DNA of 64,000 nt from Arabidopsis thaliana (GCF_000001735.4 NC_003070.9:5208001-5272000); one strand, 5' to 3'; positions 1 to 11,876 are shown, counted from the stretch's first letter. The notes: generated by a model from the letters alone, not told the origin. Numbers and translations are program-made.

Positions 1-83
1 GAAGTTAAGAGACAACTTCCGATAGCAGTTTATGCCCAAGAGGAGAAATATACTAGCATACACAAAATATAGGAAGTACTTAC

Positions 84-1848
84 CGGCCGTCGATCAAGAA
101 TAGACATGAGGGCGGAGTTATCTCTCACTGATCGCTCAATCTTAACATCACTTTCGCCAGCTTGTTTCAAATTGGCTGCAAACCGATTTAGCCTATCCTG
201 CAAGTTCTTTGTCAGTGTGCTAGATTGAGGCCTAGTCCACCGAGTCCCAAATTGACTTCTGAACTGAGAATCTTCAGTTGCTTCTTTCTGCAAAAGCTCT
301 TCAGTGTGCACCAACAGTTCCTGATTAACCCTCTTCAAATCTCTAAGTTGCTGCAGTTCAGCTTCCAAGCCAGCTGGACCACCACTGATCTGAACAGCTT
401 CTACATCTTCTTTAAGATCAACAGGAAGAGCTGAATTACCATCCACAGCGAGAATAGAATCTGGAAGATCCATCTCTTTGAGCCTAACTCGAGTTAGTTC
501 GCTAGCTTGCTGTAATCTCTCCGCCTGAGTTCTAATTACATCATCGACCATCTCAGTGTATCTAGAGAGAGCCTTTGCACTGCTGTCTGGAACAAGGATT
601 GAAAACATTTTTTCCTTGCTTGCATCCAAAATATCAGTCATGTTCATTGGCTTAACCATTGAGAAGGCGGGAAGTGGAGACAAAGAAGAAGGAGAAGGAA
701 CTCTCATGAGGTACACTCTGTCGTTTTCCTTGACAGCCCTATCCAAATTGCCATTAATGCTAGACTCTAGTGTGTTCATCGCTTCTATAAGCTGAGCAGG
801 AGCTCCCCTTGAAGACTTCTTTGCTTCTGCCAAACGGCTGGCTCCACTCCTCAGCCGTGCAATTTCTTCTGCAATTTCCTCTTTCTCGTGCAACTCTTTT
901 CCATATCTAAAGCAAGCTTCACCATAGAAGAGTGCTGCTTTCAGCTGCACATGAGAAATCCAGCCTTTGTCGAAATGATCCTTCAATGGCGAAATGATTA
1001 GCGCAGATAAAGCCTCCTCATAAAATATGCCAACCTGATTGCAAGCAGACACAAAGCGCAAATTCAATCGAGATGCATCACCATAAACTAAGCACGTTAA
1101 TAACAAATATACTCATAATCAATCATGGAAGAATCTATTAAATCTAATTCTAAAAGAGATGCAATCATGATTTGACACTAACCTGCCTAGCAATTTTAGC
1201 AGAGACACCAGGAGTACTTCCTTTAGCAATGGTATTTTCAAAGACACATTCCTGCGCCTGCGCCACCATCAACCGTTCCAACATTCCAACACACTCAACC
1301 GACACATCCACGGTAGTGCTCGGCCCGATCGTCGCCTTAATGGACTCGTTATCCCTCAAGTGAGCGAACGCCCCTGCTGCAGCCATGAACGCATGTGAAG
1401 CCTGACGACGCCCATCGACGGTGGTGCGGTCATGACCGAGTCCAATCTGGCTGTAGCTAGCACCAAGATTGAATAGAACAGCTGCTTTCTCCAAATGAAT
1501 GTTCTGCTGAGTAGCTTTATGCTTTTGCTTGAAAGCATCGTACCATACGAAAGAGACGGCGTTGACATGATCCTTGTCAGGGGAAATTGGAAATCGCGTC
1601 TCCACAAGACAAAGAACTTTGTAATAGGAGATGAGAAGGTCTCGCCGAGCAGCTGGAGAAGGATCGGAAACGCGTTCTATATCGGATCGGAGCTGCTTCA
1701 AGGTCTCGAGATCGTCGTCTATAAGCTGAGCCTCGCGCTCAGAGTAGGTGAAAGTAACGTAGTTGCGGAGAGGACGGTAGAGATCAACGGAGCTCGTCTT
1801 CTTCTCATGAATGGCGAGCATCAGATTAGAGAGCGAAGAAGAAGCCAT
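84..1848 (-). CDS. ALIX: ALIX, BRO1-domain ESCRT-associated protein (5' part, runs off the left edge)
   Basis: Exons 1183-1848 and 84-1034 encode residues 1-222 and 223-539; bases 1-83 are the next intron, so the C-terminal part is outside the window. The start MASSSLSNLM and the helical text that follows (LEKAAVLFNLGASYSQ) are a BRO1 domain. After about residue 400 comes the heptad-rich V-domain, with LEAELQQLRDLKRVNQELL. In the family, BRO1 binds SNF7/ESCRT-III and the V-domain binds ubiquitin; plant ALIX recruits the deubiquitinase AMSH3 in multivesicular-body sorting. The donor at 1182 (GTTAGT) and acceptor at 1035 keep phase 0 exactly. No frame damage is seen. The identification is firm; ending of the protein cannot be judged. 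Confidence 0.96.
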
Positions 1849-2402
1849 GGCGGTTCAAAATCCTCTTCGATCGCTCTTCCGATTTTTCTAATTTTCTTCG
1901 ATTTTTGGTTTCCTTGATGGATCCTTATTGACTAAGAGAAGATGATCGTGAAGGATCGTGAGAACGACACCAAGTCCTGTGATCTTCTATGAAAACGGCG
2001 TGCAGTCTAATTTAGTGGTTAATACAGTCGATCAATGGCTTTTAAGCTTTTTTCCGCGTTAATTAAATGTGGCAACGATGGTGATTTATTTTGTGGAACT
2101 TTTCCTAATTAGAAACATGTCTAATTCACAATATTTTTTGGTATAAATCTTCTTGGTATATGTAGAAATTTTCTATTGAAAGTAGAAGAAATATGCAAAG
2201 TATATAGAGCATGGACATTAACATGATCACTAATCAAAAAAGAATGTTGTGGTGACAATCAACACAGTAGTATTAATTTTTAAGGGACTACAAAATTCTG
2301 TGTGTTTATGAATTAGAGAGGCCTTGAAGAGGACTTTCGTATCAAAAGAATAATGATGTGAAGAAACAGTAAAATTATACGATAATACAAGAACTATATC
2401 TG
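1849..2402. other. Intergenic: ALIX promoter/5'UTR and oxidoreductase 3' flank
   Basis: About 550 bp without a gene. It lies upstream of ALIX (minus) and downstream of the oxidoreductase stop (minus, 2403). It is AT-rich from about 2040 onward. I see no ORF, RNA gene or repeat in it. Confidence 0.7.
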
Positions 2403-4137
2403 TCAAAAGTTTTTGAGCAGCTTGTCATTTGAGACTCCATCAGCTACAAGCATTGAAGTTATCTCCTGCAACAATACAAATCGAAACAATGATAAAGATA
2501 CACATCTTCTAAAGCATTTAGGTTCTCATAAACAAAAACAGTGCATACCTCAGCCATTTGTTTCTGTCCGCACAGCACCGCTCCCGTGGCCTTGGGAGCT
2601 GATAGCTGTTTAGCCCTTGCAAAAGCAGCCTATACAACACATTATGTATATATTAGTTTGATCCACATTGAGTTACAGCAGACTTGACTAAGGAGCACGT
2701 TTCTCAATCTCACCTGCACATATCCAGTTTCCCCTTTCCACCCATCATCTGGCTGTGATAATACCGGCACAACTTTGACACCCGCTGATTCCCACTCTTT
2801 AAACTTTTCCTACAAAATCAAGAGCGTTTCCAAGATGATTCTTCTGTAGATCAAAATGAGAGCGAGAGATAGGCTTTACGCTTATCATCAAAAGATTTTT
2901 ATAATTCAAGCACACACATTTATATCTACTGACATCATGAATTGCAAAACAACTGAGAGAAAGAACCAAACCTGGTAAGCCATCCTATTCAGGTTCCTAG
3001 CCCCGTAATAGAGTCTTACGTCAGATCTTCTATCAGCGCCAAATCCTGATTCGATTAGTGAGCGGATGGGGCTGCAGAGATAAGAACATGTGAGATTACA
3101 TTCCAAATTGAAGACAGTTACTTAATTCACATCACCATCACTAAACATTTTTGATTGACCAGGCCTAGAACAATAGATGATTGAAAGAAACACCTTTACT
3201 TGGCATAAACAACAGATCTGATCGATCACCAAAGTCATAAAAACATTGACCTTTCATACATGAAACTCTATTTCAGTATTACAACATCATCACAGTAAAA
3301 AAATAGCCACAAAATTGGTCCATGGCACCTTTGGATAGATTGAAATCATACTGGAGTTCACAAAAAAGGTCCACAAAAAAGCAATTGAACCCGGCATCAC
3401 AGAGGATTCACCGCAAAATGAGTAACTAAACTAGATTCAAGATACTTGAGTTTGAAAGCTTTGTATCTAGCTAATGCTCTGCACTGAAACCTTTAAACTA
3501 GACCACACTTGGATCATTGAATACATGAAGTAAAAAAGACAACTTCAGCAATCCAACAAGGTAGGAGAGAAAATGGAAAAAGCTCTCACCTAATTCCAGA
3601 TCCAGTGGCGAAAATCAAAACGGTGGGATATTCCTCAGGAGGATCAATCAGATCGATATTGAAACCATTACCCATCACAGAGCTAAGCTCAACGGTCTCT
3701 CCTTTCTTCAACCCGCAGAGAATCTCCGCGGTAGAACCAGCGATGCTCTTGACCAAGAATTCGAAAGCACCACGAGAAGACGCCAAGGAAGGAGGAGAAG
3801 CGATTGCCATAAAAGAAGGCTTCTCAACATCAGGAACACGGATCTGGAGATACTGACCGGGTCTCGTGTACGAAGCTACGAGATCCGGAGCGTTTGAAAT
3901 GTCGATTGAGATGTGGAAAAGCGATTCTGCAGCTGATTCGATTAGAGAGAGAGGAGCTGGAGTCCAGAGGGAAGCGTCCTGGCGAACGGCGGCGGCGGAT
4001 ACAACGGAAGCGACGCGGTTATTTCGGGATAAACGGAGATGGCGTGTAAGAGGGAGATGGCGCAGGATAAACATGGGGGAGAGGGAGTGGCTAAAGTGCG
4101 CATGGGTGACAGAAGGCGCGAAAGGAAGAGTGGACAT
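2403..4137 (-). CDS. FAD/NAD(P)-binding oxidoreductase, ferredoxin-NADP-reductase-like, probably plastidial
   Basis: Five exons (3590-4137, 2972-3071, 2714-2809, 2549-2629, 2403-2465) give 295 residues. The first ~45 residues are rich in Arg, Ser and Ala and poor in acidic residues, like a chloroplast transit peptide. A flavin-binding barrel follows with RPGQYLQIRVP. The nucleotide-binding half contains GTGSGISPIRS, which is created across intron 1, and ends with GAVLCGQKQMAEEI. This is the general ferredoxin-reductase/cytochrome b5-reductase fold. Electron donor and acceptor are not evident. The 5' end faces the first MATE gene across 536 bp. Partial copies of exon 1, intron 1 and promoter recur inside the MATE array (about 11880-12190 and 15990-16230). 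Confidence 0.93.
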
Positions 4138-4673
4138 GGTGGAGAGTTTTTGGGGCTCTATATGTGACCGTCAAATTTAGCCGGCGGTAGAAAAGGGCGG
4201 CCCGATTGGTTCGGTGGCACGATTGTGTTATTTTTTTTTGCTATGCACCTAATTTCCTTCCGTTACAATGTTTTGCCACGTGGATGATCAAAATATCATT
4301 CTATCTACTTTCCGACCACTTGTTGTGATACTTCGAAAATTGCATTCCCTCTTCATTTAATTTTGCTAGCTCGTCTTTCAAAGAAAAAACACCAAATCAT
4401 GTAATTAAAAGACAGAATTGTGGAAGAAAAGTGACAAGCAATATGCATATTAAAAAACGTAAGAGTACATTATCAATGAACACTCCCTACCGTTGAGCCA
4501 AATTTAACGTATATATTTCATTCATGGTTTTGGAATTTTGCCAAGTGGCACTACACTATAGATTCCCTTGGTAAGGAATTACACATAACCAAGCACCAAA
4601 AAGCAGACAGTAGTACTTCACGATTATCACTCACCACTTTCCGTTTCAACTTTCAAACTCTCTCTCACAAGCC
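4138..4673. other. Divergent intergenic region between oxidoreductase and MATE 1
   Basis: The 536 bp separate two divergent start codons and so hold both promoters. A block containing CCACGTGG (4276-4283) followed by AAATATCATT is repeated upstream of MATE 3 and MATE 4. The last ~70 bp (AGCACCAAAAAGCAGACAGT onward) recur just upstream of MATE 2 at about 7392. No ORF is seen. Confidence 0.7.
4270..4300 (+). promoter_or_regulatory. G-box block, MATE 1 copy
   Basis: The palindrome CCACGTGG (4276-4283) is followed seven bases later by AAATATCATT. Equivalent blocks at 12187 and 16186 keep CACGTGGA and ATATCATT. In plants CACGTG is bound by bZIP and bHLH factors, including ABA and light regulators; regulation here is inferred only. 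Confidence 0.5.
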
Positions 4674-6723
4674 ATGCAAGACGCGGAGAGAACCACCAAT
4701 GATCCGGTAGACAGAATTGAGAAAGTGACATGGAGAGATCTGCAAGACGGATCTTTCACCGCAGAACTCAAGAGGCTTATCTGCTTTGCGGCTCCTATGG
4801 CTGCCGTGGTTATCATTCAGTTCATGATACAGATAATCTCAATGGTGATGGTGGGTCACCTCGGTAGACTCTCCCTCGCTAGCGCTTCCTTCGCAGTCTC
4901 CTTCTGTAACGTCACTGGCTTCAGCTTCATTGTTTGTTTTCCTTTTCCTTCTTTCCTCTAAATTGACGCACTTATCTCTGTTACTAGCTACCAGAACCAT
5001 GGAAATTGCATCCTCTCCTCACTTTCTTGTTACTTTTTGATGATAGATAGGATTGTCATGTGCCTTAGATACTTTGAGTGGTCAAGCTTATGGAGCTAAG
5101 CTATATCGGAAACTAGGTGTTCAGGCTTACACAGCTATGTTCTGTCTTACTTTAGTGTGTCTCCCTCTCTCTCTCCTATGGTTCAACATGGGAAAGCTTA
5201 TTGTGATCCTTGGCCAAGACCCTGCTATTGCTCACGAAGCTGGTAGATATGCCGCTTGGCTCATCCCAGGACTGTTCGCTTACGCCGTTCTTCAGCCGCT
5301 CATTCGCTACTTCAAAAACCAGAGCTTGATCACACCTCTCCTCGTCACCTCTTCTGTTGTGTTTTGTATCCACGTTCCTCTCTGCTGGCTTTTGGTTTAT
5401 AAGTCAGGGCTTGGTCATATTGGAGGAGCCTTGGCTCTCAGCTTGTCATACTGGCTCTATGCCATTTTCCTTGGATCTTTCATGTACTACTCCTCTGCCT
5501 GTTCTGAGACACGCGCGCCGCTTACCATGGAGATATTCGAGGGCGTTAGAGAGTTTATCAAATATGCTCTTCCTTCTGCGGCTATGCTTTGGTACATCAC
5601 TTTTCTCTGTTCCTTTTTCACTTCTCATTGCCTCCACATTTTTTGTTAGAAACTCTTTTATATATGGGTTGCAGCCTGGAGTGGTGGTCATATGAACTCA
5701 TAATATTACTTTCTGGTCTGTTACCCAACCCACAGCTGGAGACTTCTGTGCTCTCTATCTGGTACTCATCCTTGCATCTTTCCATTTCCTGTCACAATCT
5801 TGAATTTGCAAAATCATAATGTTATTCATACTACGGACAGTTTCGAAACACTTTCAATAACTTATTCAATACCACTAGCGATCGCGGCTGCAGCAAGGTT
5901 AGAGCTTTTGTCACCACTATCCAGTACATAAATGCTGAAGTATACTTTCTGTTATGGTTTCATGTTCATAAGCAAGTACATTGTGCAGCACAAGAATCTC
6001 AAATGAGTTAGGAGCTGGAAACTCTCGAGCAGCACATATTGTGGTCTATGCGGCAATGTCTCTTGCAGTAATGGATGCATTGATGGTGAGTATGTCTCTA
6101 TTAGCCGGCAGGCATGTTTTCGGCCATGTTTTCAGCAGTGACAAGAAAACCATCGAATATGTTGCAAAGATGGCTCCGTTGGTCTCTATTTCTATCATAC
6201 TGGACAGTTTACAAGGGGTTCTCTCAGGTTCGAGATTTTTTCCCATTTCGTTTCTCAAACATAAGCTAGTGTCGAATATACAGCTCCAAGTTGTCATGCC
6301 TGTTCATGTTGTACTCTTTTCTGCCATTCTTCTAACCCTCGTTTGATGGTTGGAAGGTGTTGCAAGCGGATGCGGGTGGCAGCATATAGGGGCTTACATA
6401 AACTTCGGAGCTTTCTATCTCTGGGGGATACCCATTGCAGCATCTTTAGCCTTCTGGGTTCATCTGAAAGGTGTTGGCCTTTGGATTGGAATACTAGCCG
6501 GTGCAGTTCTGCAGACTCTTCTGCTGGCTCTTGTCACAGGCTGCACAAACTGGAAAACCCAGGTCCTTTCCTTTGCTTTTTGTCTTTCATGACATGTTTC
6601 TATTTTGGAATAAACATATCGATGTTCAATTGGATGCATTTTGAACTCTAGGCCCGTGAAGCGAGGGAGCGAATGGCTGTGGCCCATGAATCAGAACTTA
6701 CAGAGTCAGAACTTCCCATCTAA
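4674..6723 (+). CDS. DTX10: MATE efflux transporter 1 of the array (DTX10 type)
   Basis: Seven exons (4674-4931, 5047-5591, 5675-5761, 5841-5897, 5989-6227, 6357-6562, 6652-6723) give 487 residues. It is a multidrug-and-toxin-extrusion protein expected to have 12 membrane helices and to exchange an organic substrate for protons. Family text includes [28 protein letters not shown] and [16 protein letters not shown]. Intron 1 is resolved by the paralogues: the exon 2 acceptor must be the first of two AGs, giving IGLSCALD. The intron 5 acceptor reads GGAAG, whereas the other copies have TTGCAG. The C-terminus ([10 protein letters not shown]) is shared with MATE 2 but not with 3 and 4. The substrate is not evident. 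Confidence 0.96.
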
Positions 6724-7474
6724 GATTACAGGGACACAGATGTTCCTCCTATTTTACCATTTTTGTAGCAGCCAAATCGTTATATGTTACTGCTGGACTA
6801 GTGGTTGCCGTGAATAATTGGTCTTTTCTTTTGTAATATTAGCAGCCCTCAGCAATCGTTATTTCGATGAAGCATTATTCTGGTAGTTCAGAAATACCTT
6901 GGACAGAAAATGATGTAGTGATCCAATTCTGCTGATACCAGCTCGCTTATACCTGTAACACAGTAGTTGCGAGTCAGGAAATAGATGTGGGAGCTGCTTC
7001 TGAGTCTTGGAGCTAGAGTTTTCAATCACTGAAAATGTTTCTCGACACAGACCTTCACAAGTGTCTCCACAAGTAATAATGACAGGATCACACATATATT
7101 ACTATCACTAGAAAAATATAACCACCAACAACGTTGCTTTATGTATTCAAACTTTCTTACGATGATGACAATATAGTTTGCAAAATGCATATTAAAAAAA
7201 GAAAACGCAGAGAGCCAAGAGTCAGCATCAGTAATCACGCCACAAAAATAAAACGCAGAGAGCATATTAAAATGTTGAATTAATAGGTGGAATAAAGTGA
7301 CGATTATGTGTTACAAAAATGAAAAATATGGTTTTGTATAAAAACACCAATGTGGCAATGTACATAGTCTTAAAGAACAACACGTACTAAAGCACAAAAA
7401 GCAGACAGTAGTTCTTCACTCACACCACTTTCAGTTTCAAATTTCAACTCTCTCTCTTTAGTGTCTCTCTAGCC
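6724..7474. other. MATE 1/MATE 2 spacer
   Basis: The spacer starts with the MATE 1 3'UTR, which is homologous to the 3'UTRs of MATE 2 and of the lost unit near 11332. It continues with a decayed U-box fragment (6859-7095) and ends with a promoter copy of the MATE 1 type. Unlike the two later spacers it contains no oxidoreductase fragment. Confidence 0.65.
6859..7095 (-). pseudogene. Decayed U-box E3 ligase fragment (unit 1)
   Basis: On the minus strand one frame reads MCDPVIITCGDTCEG and then [15 protein letters not shown]. This matches the U-box text [19 protein letters not shown]...QQLPHL of plant U-box/ARM proteins, but key residues are altered and nothing upstream is left. It is a shorter relative of the relic at 9717-10940. 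It is not expected to make a functional protein. Confidence 0.7.
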
Positions 7475-9545
7475 ATGGAAGACGCAGAGAGCACCACCAA
7501 AGATCCTGTAGACAGAGTTGAGAAAGTAACATGGAGAGATCTGCAAGACGGATCTTTCACCGCAGAACTCAAGAAGCTTATATGCTTTGCGGCTCCTATG
7601 GCTGCCGTGGTTATCACTCAGTCCATGTTACAGATCATAACAATGGTGATTGTGGGTCACCTCGGCAGACTCTCTCTCGCTAGCGCTTCCTTCGCCATCT
7701 CCTTCTGTAACGTCACTGGCTTCAGCTTCATTGTTTGTTTCCTTTTCCTTTTTTCCACTAAAATTGACGCACTTATCTCTCTTACTAGCTACCAGAACCA
7801 TGGAAATTGTATCCTCTCATCACTTTACTGTTACTTTTTGATGCTAGATGGGATTGTCATGTGCCTTAGATACTCTCAGCGGTCAAGCCTATGGAGCTAA
7901 GCTATATCGGAAACTAGGTGTTCAGGCTTACACAGCTATGTTCTGTCTTACATTAGTGTGTCTCCCTCTCTCTCTCCTATGGTTCAACATGGGAAAGCTT
8001 CTCGTGATCCTTGGCCAAGACCCTTCAATTGCACACGAAGCCGGAAGATTTGCTGCTTGGCTCATCCCAGGACTGTTTGCTTACGCTGTTCTACAGCCGC
8101 TTACTCGCTACTTCAAAAACCAGAGCTTGATAACACCTCTCCTTATCACCTCTTGTGTTGTGTTCTGTCTCCATGTTCCTCTTTGTTGGCTTTTGGTTTA
8201 TAAGTCAGGGCTTGATCATATTGGAGGAGCCTTGGCTCTCAGTTTGTCATACTGGCTCTATGCCATCTTTCTTGGATCTTTCATGTACTTCTCCTCTGCT
8301 TGTTCTGAGACACGTGCACCGCTTACCATGGAGATATTCGAGGGCGTTAGAGAGTTTATCAAATATGCTCTTCCTTCTGCGGCTATGCTTTGGTACATCA
8401 CTTTTCTCTGTTCCTTTTTCACTTCTCATTGCCTCTACATTTTTTGTTAGAAACTCTTTTATGTGTTGCAGCCTAGAGTGGTGGTCTTATGAACTCATAA
8501 TATTACTATCTGGTCTCTTACCCAACCCACAACTGGAGACTTCTGTGCTCTCTGTCTGGTACTCCTCCTTGCATCTTACTAACTCTCGTCACAATCATGA
8601 ATTTGCCAAAACATAATGTTATTTATACTATGAATAGTCTCCAAACACTTTCGATGACTTATTCGATACCACTAGCGATTGCAGCTGCAGCAAGGTTAGA
8701 GCCACCATTATGCTGTTCATAAATGGTCAAGCATACTTGCTGTTCATGGCAAGGAATCATATGGTTTCATGTTCATAAGGGGATGTTTCTTGTGCAGCAC
8801 AAGAATCTCAAATGAATTAGGTGCTGGAAACTCTCGAGCAGCACATATTGTGGTCTACGCGGCAATGTCTCTTGCAGTAGTGGATGCATTGATGGTGGGT
8901 ACGTCTCTATTAGCTGGTAAGAATCTGTTGGGCCAAGTTTTCAGCAGTGACAAGAATACCATCGACTATGTTGCAAAGATGGCTCCACTGGTCTCTATTT
9001 CTCTCATACTGGACAGTTTACAAGGGGTTCTCTCAGGTTCGAGAACTGTTCCTATTTCTTTTCTCAAACATATACTAGTGTCGAATATTATGTTATGCAC
9101 TTTTTAGTCAAAGATAACTAAAGGTGAACTCTTTTCTGCCATTCCTAACCCTCATTTGTTGGTTTGCAGGTGTTGCAAGCGGATGCGGGTGGCAGCATAT
9201 AGGGGCTTACATAAACTTTGGAGCTTTCTATCTCTGGGGGATACCCATTGCTGCATCTTTAGCCTTCTGGGTTCATCTGAAAGGTGTTGGCCTTTGGATT
9301 GGAATAATAGCCGGTGCCGTTCTGCAAACTCTTCTGCTGGCTCTTGTCACAGGCTGCATAAACTGGGAAAACCAGGTCTTTTTCCCTTTTCTTTTGTTCT
9401 TTCTTCTTCATGACATGTTTCTATTGTGAAATAAACATATTGATGTTCAGTTGGATGCATATTTGAACTCTAGGCTCGTGAAGCGAGGAAGCGAATGGCT
9501 GTGGCCCATGAATCAGAACTTACAGAGTCAGAACTTCCCTTTTAA
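7475..9545 (+). CDS. DTX11: MATE efflux transporter 2 of the array (DTX11 type)
   Basis: The exon structure equals that of MATE 1 (7475-7732, 7848-8392, 8472-8558, 8638-8694, 8798-9036, 9170-9375, 9474-9545), giving 487 residues. All exon lengths are identical to MATE 1, and much of exon 2 and intron 2 is almost identical in sequence, pointing to recent duplication or gene conversion. Exon 2 begins MGLSCALD because the acceptor is followed by ATGGGATTG. The protein ends [10 protein letters not shown]. Function is as for MATE 1: a membrane antiporter of unknown substrate. No disabling change was found, so it should be functional. Confidence 0.96.
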
Positions 9546-9716
9546 GATAACGGGGGCACATATGTTGTTCCTCAGGTTACACCATTTTGGTAGCAGCCAA
9601 ATCGTTGTATGTTACTGCTAGACTAGCGTTTGCCGTGAATAATCGGTCTTTTTTGTAATAATACCATATGATACATCCCTCAGCAATCGTTGTTTCGATG
9701 AAGTTTCATCCTACTT
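9546..9716 (+). other. MATE 2 3'UTR
   Basis: This stretch is homologous to the MATE 1 3'UTR (6724 onward) and to an orphan copy at 11332. Shared marks are GTAGCAGCCAAATCGTT and CAGCAATCGTT. It ends where the U-box relic begins. Confidence 0.6.
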
Positions 9717-10940
9717 ATTCAGAAATACTTTGGACAGAAAATGATGCAGTGATCCCATTCTGCTGATACCAACTCGCAATCAGACTTGTAACACAGTAGT
9801 TGCGAGTCAGGGAAAGATGTGGGAGCTGCTTCTGAGTATTGGGGCAAGAGTTTTCCATCACAGAACCATTTCTCGACACAGACCCGTTCATAAGTCTGTC
9901 CAGAAGCAACAATGACAGGATCACGCATAAGCTGCAAAGATATCTGTTCTTCTGGTGGAATGAAAATCTGTCCTGATTTCCTACTGTTCATAAGCTTATA
10001 GTTGATAGAACCAAACTTCGATAGTTGGCGCCCAAACGCATGAACACGATGTTCATTACAACCTTAACCAGAGTCATTTGTCATCCACAATTTCACTTCT
10101 GAATAGCTTGGAGTACTTTTTCATGAGATGCAAGATGTAAGCCACAATGGAATCCTTCCCCTTGTCTTCTTCCACACTTTCCCAGTCAATGAGTTTCTTT
10201 AAAGCATGTCGCCTCCACCATAGCTGATCTAGAAGAAGTTCTACTACGTTCCACCAGAGCTGTCACAGGAGTTGTCAAATAGTTCAATTACCCGATCACC
10301 AACACTGAATCTGAAGAAATCACAAATCAAAATTAGAATTCGCAACTAGGAACTAGCAGATACCAAGTTTTACCAATCCGAACTCTAATTTCAAGAAACA
10401 AATAAACACGAGGGTATGCTTGTGTAATCAAAAAAACAAAAGACAAGCAAGTAGCTAGCAAGAGATACATAAGCCCTAATGTGAAAAAGGAAATGTGTTG
10501 TGCACTAAAACAGACATCACCTGAAACCCACTTGATCTAGGAACAATGTCCTCCATGCGTCTAAGACTTTTCATACATGCATATTTTGGTTTCTCAATTT
10601 CTACGGTATAGCATCCCCAGTGATGGCCTGTTTACAAGGACCAAAAAAAAAAGGGGGAATTCAACAGACCACAACAGAATGGAGGATACCTATCCAAAGA
10701 AAGTGAGATAAAGAGAAATTCACCAAGTAAAGTTTGCTACACTCAAAACAGTGTTGAAGAATGTTCTTTGCTTCCTCAAGTGAATTATGTAACGAACACA
10801 AGGCTTGAATCCCGGGTTTACTCCGAGGTCTTGCAATTTCCAACGACAGGAAGATCGACCACACCTTGTAATAAAGTGCAGATAATTTCTTGCACACACA
10901 TCTCTATGTAACTGCATTTTATCAATGCCCATAACCACAA
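9717..10940 (-). pseudogene. U-box/ARM E3 ligase pseudogene, PUB6/7/45 type, truncated
   Basis: Reading the minus strand from 10940, the pieces come in the order of a PUB45-type protein. The N-terminal domain appears as ARPRSKPGIQALCSLH and ECSKLYL (about 10890-10730), then RRMEDIVPRSSGFQ ending at a good donor (about 10560-10520). Next is VGDRVIELFDNS (about 10300), then ALKKLIDWESVEEDKGKDSI (about 10210) and RSEIVDD. Then comes [15 protein letters not shown] with the U-box itself ([20 protein letters not shown], about 9940). Damage: the RCP of the canonical ELRCPISLQLM is missing, a frameshift follows EKWFCDG, and all ARM repeats are absent. Exon-intron organisation is partly preserved, so this is a duplicated gene remnant, not a retrocopy. 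Confidence 0.82.
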
Positions 10941-11331
10941 CTTTAGCAAAGCATAGAGAACAAGACCATCAAATTAAACGAATCACGCAAACAAAGAATA
11001 AGAACAGGAATCCAAAAAAGGAAGAAAAAAAGACTAGAAAGCACTAATATTTTCAACTCAGGATTAACTGTCCCCAAGAAGATTACCAATTACTCCCTCA
11101 ACAGAAGACTTTCTACAATCAACAGAGAAATGGATCAAAGGTAAAAGTTCCTTAACATCAAAAAAAAAAAGCAATCCATTCATGAATAACGTCATAACAT
11201 ACTAAGTAAAACCCAATGTTTTAATTTGATTCCAACAACTACTGACAGGAATCTTTGTGAAAGAGTGATGAATGAAACATATCATTTATGAGGATACCTT
11301 GGGCATCGCTAGCAGCGGACAAATTCTCCTC
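10941..11331. other. Flank of U-box relic
   Basis: About 390 bp, presumably the former 5' flank of the U-box gene. The first ~90 bp (AAAGCATAGAGAACAAGACC) recur in the MATE 3/4 spacer at about 15905. No coding signal was seen. Confidence 0.5.
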
Positions 11332-11580
11332 GACTCAGAATTTCACAACTAAAGATTACAGGGACCATACGTTCCTCCGGTTTTACCATCTTAGTAGCAG
11401 CCAAATCGTTCTCTGCTACTTTTGGACTAGCGGCACACCGCTAATAACGAGTCTTTTTGTAAGAATACTGCATGATTTTCGACAGTAATAAGAAGCAGCC
11501 TTTATCAATCGTTGTTTCTATCAAGATTTATTTCTTGTTGTTCAGAAATACCTTGGACAGAAAATAATGCCAACAAAGCC
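11332..11580 (+). pseudogene. Orphan MATE 3' end: fossil of a lost transporter gene
   Basis: This stretch matches the last coding bases and 3'UTR of the MATE genes: CAGAATTTCACAACTAAAGA corresponds to the MATE 1 end CAGAACTTCCCATCTAAGA. The tail also matches (GTAGCAGCCAAATCGTT, CAATCGTTGTTTC, ACCTTGGACAGAAAATAATG). No MATE exon lies upstream; the sequence before it is U-box flank. It therefore marks a MATE unit whose body was deleted. It is followed by the segment at 11565-11715, found otherwise only after MATE 3 and MATE 4. Confidence 0.72.
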
Positions 11581-11715
11581 TTTTATATGTTCACCGAACA
11601 AATTCAGCTGCCAGTGAGCTTGAGAACCAAAGTAGAGACCAAGAAGTGGTGTTAATGGAGTTAATACAGTCGCTGCAACGCATATCTCCAAATTGACAGC
11701 ATTACTGGAACCTGC
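11565..11715. repeat. Array-specific segment X, copy 1
   Basis: A roughly 150-bp block recognised by CCAAGAAGTGGTG and ATCTCCAAATTGACAGCAT. Related copies lie at 14925-15125 and 18735-18925, each just 3' of a MATE end. On the minus strand the copies keep an open stretch containing AVNLEIC after an AG acceptor-like site, so it may be an old exon. I do not recognise the family. Confidence 0.6.
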
Positions 11716-11876
11716 AAAAACCAACAGTGTCAAGCCAAATTCAATCCCTAAGTGGTCAAGTAGAGCGTAACATAGATGAGCAATTCATATGTTACCTGAA
11801 AAACAGCTCTGTTCTGAACACACTCAAAAATAGACGACAGAGATTATACACTCGTGCGTAATTTACCAAGAGAATC

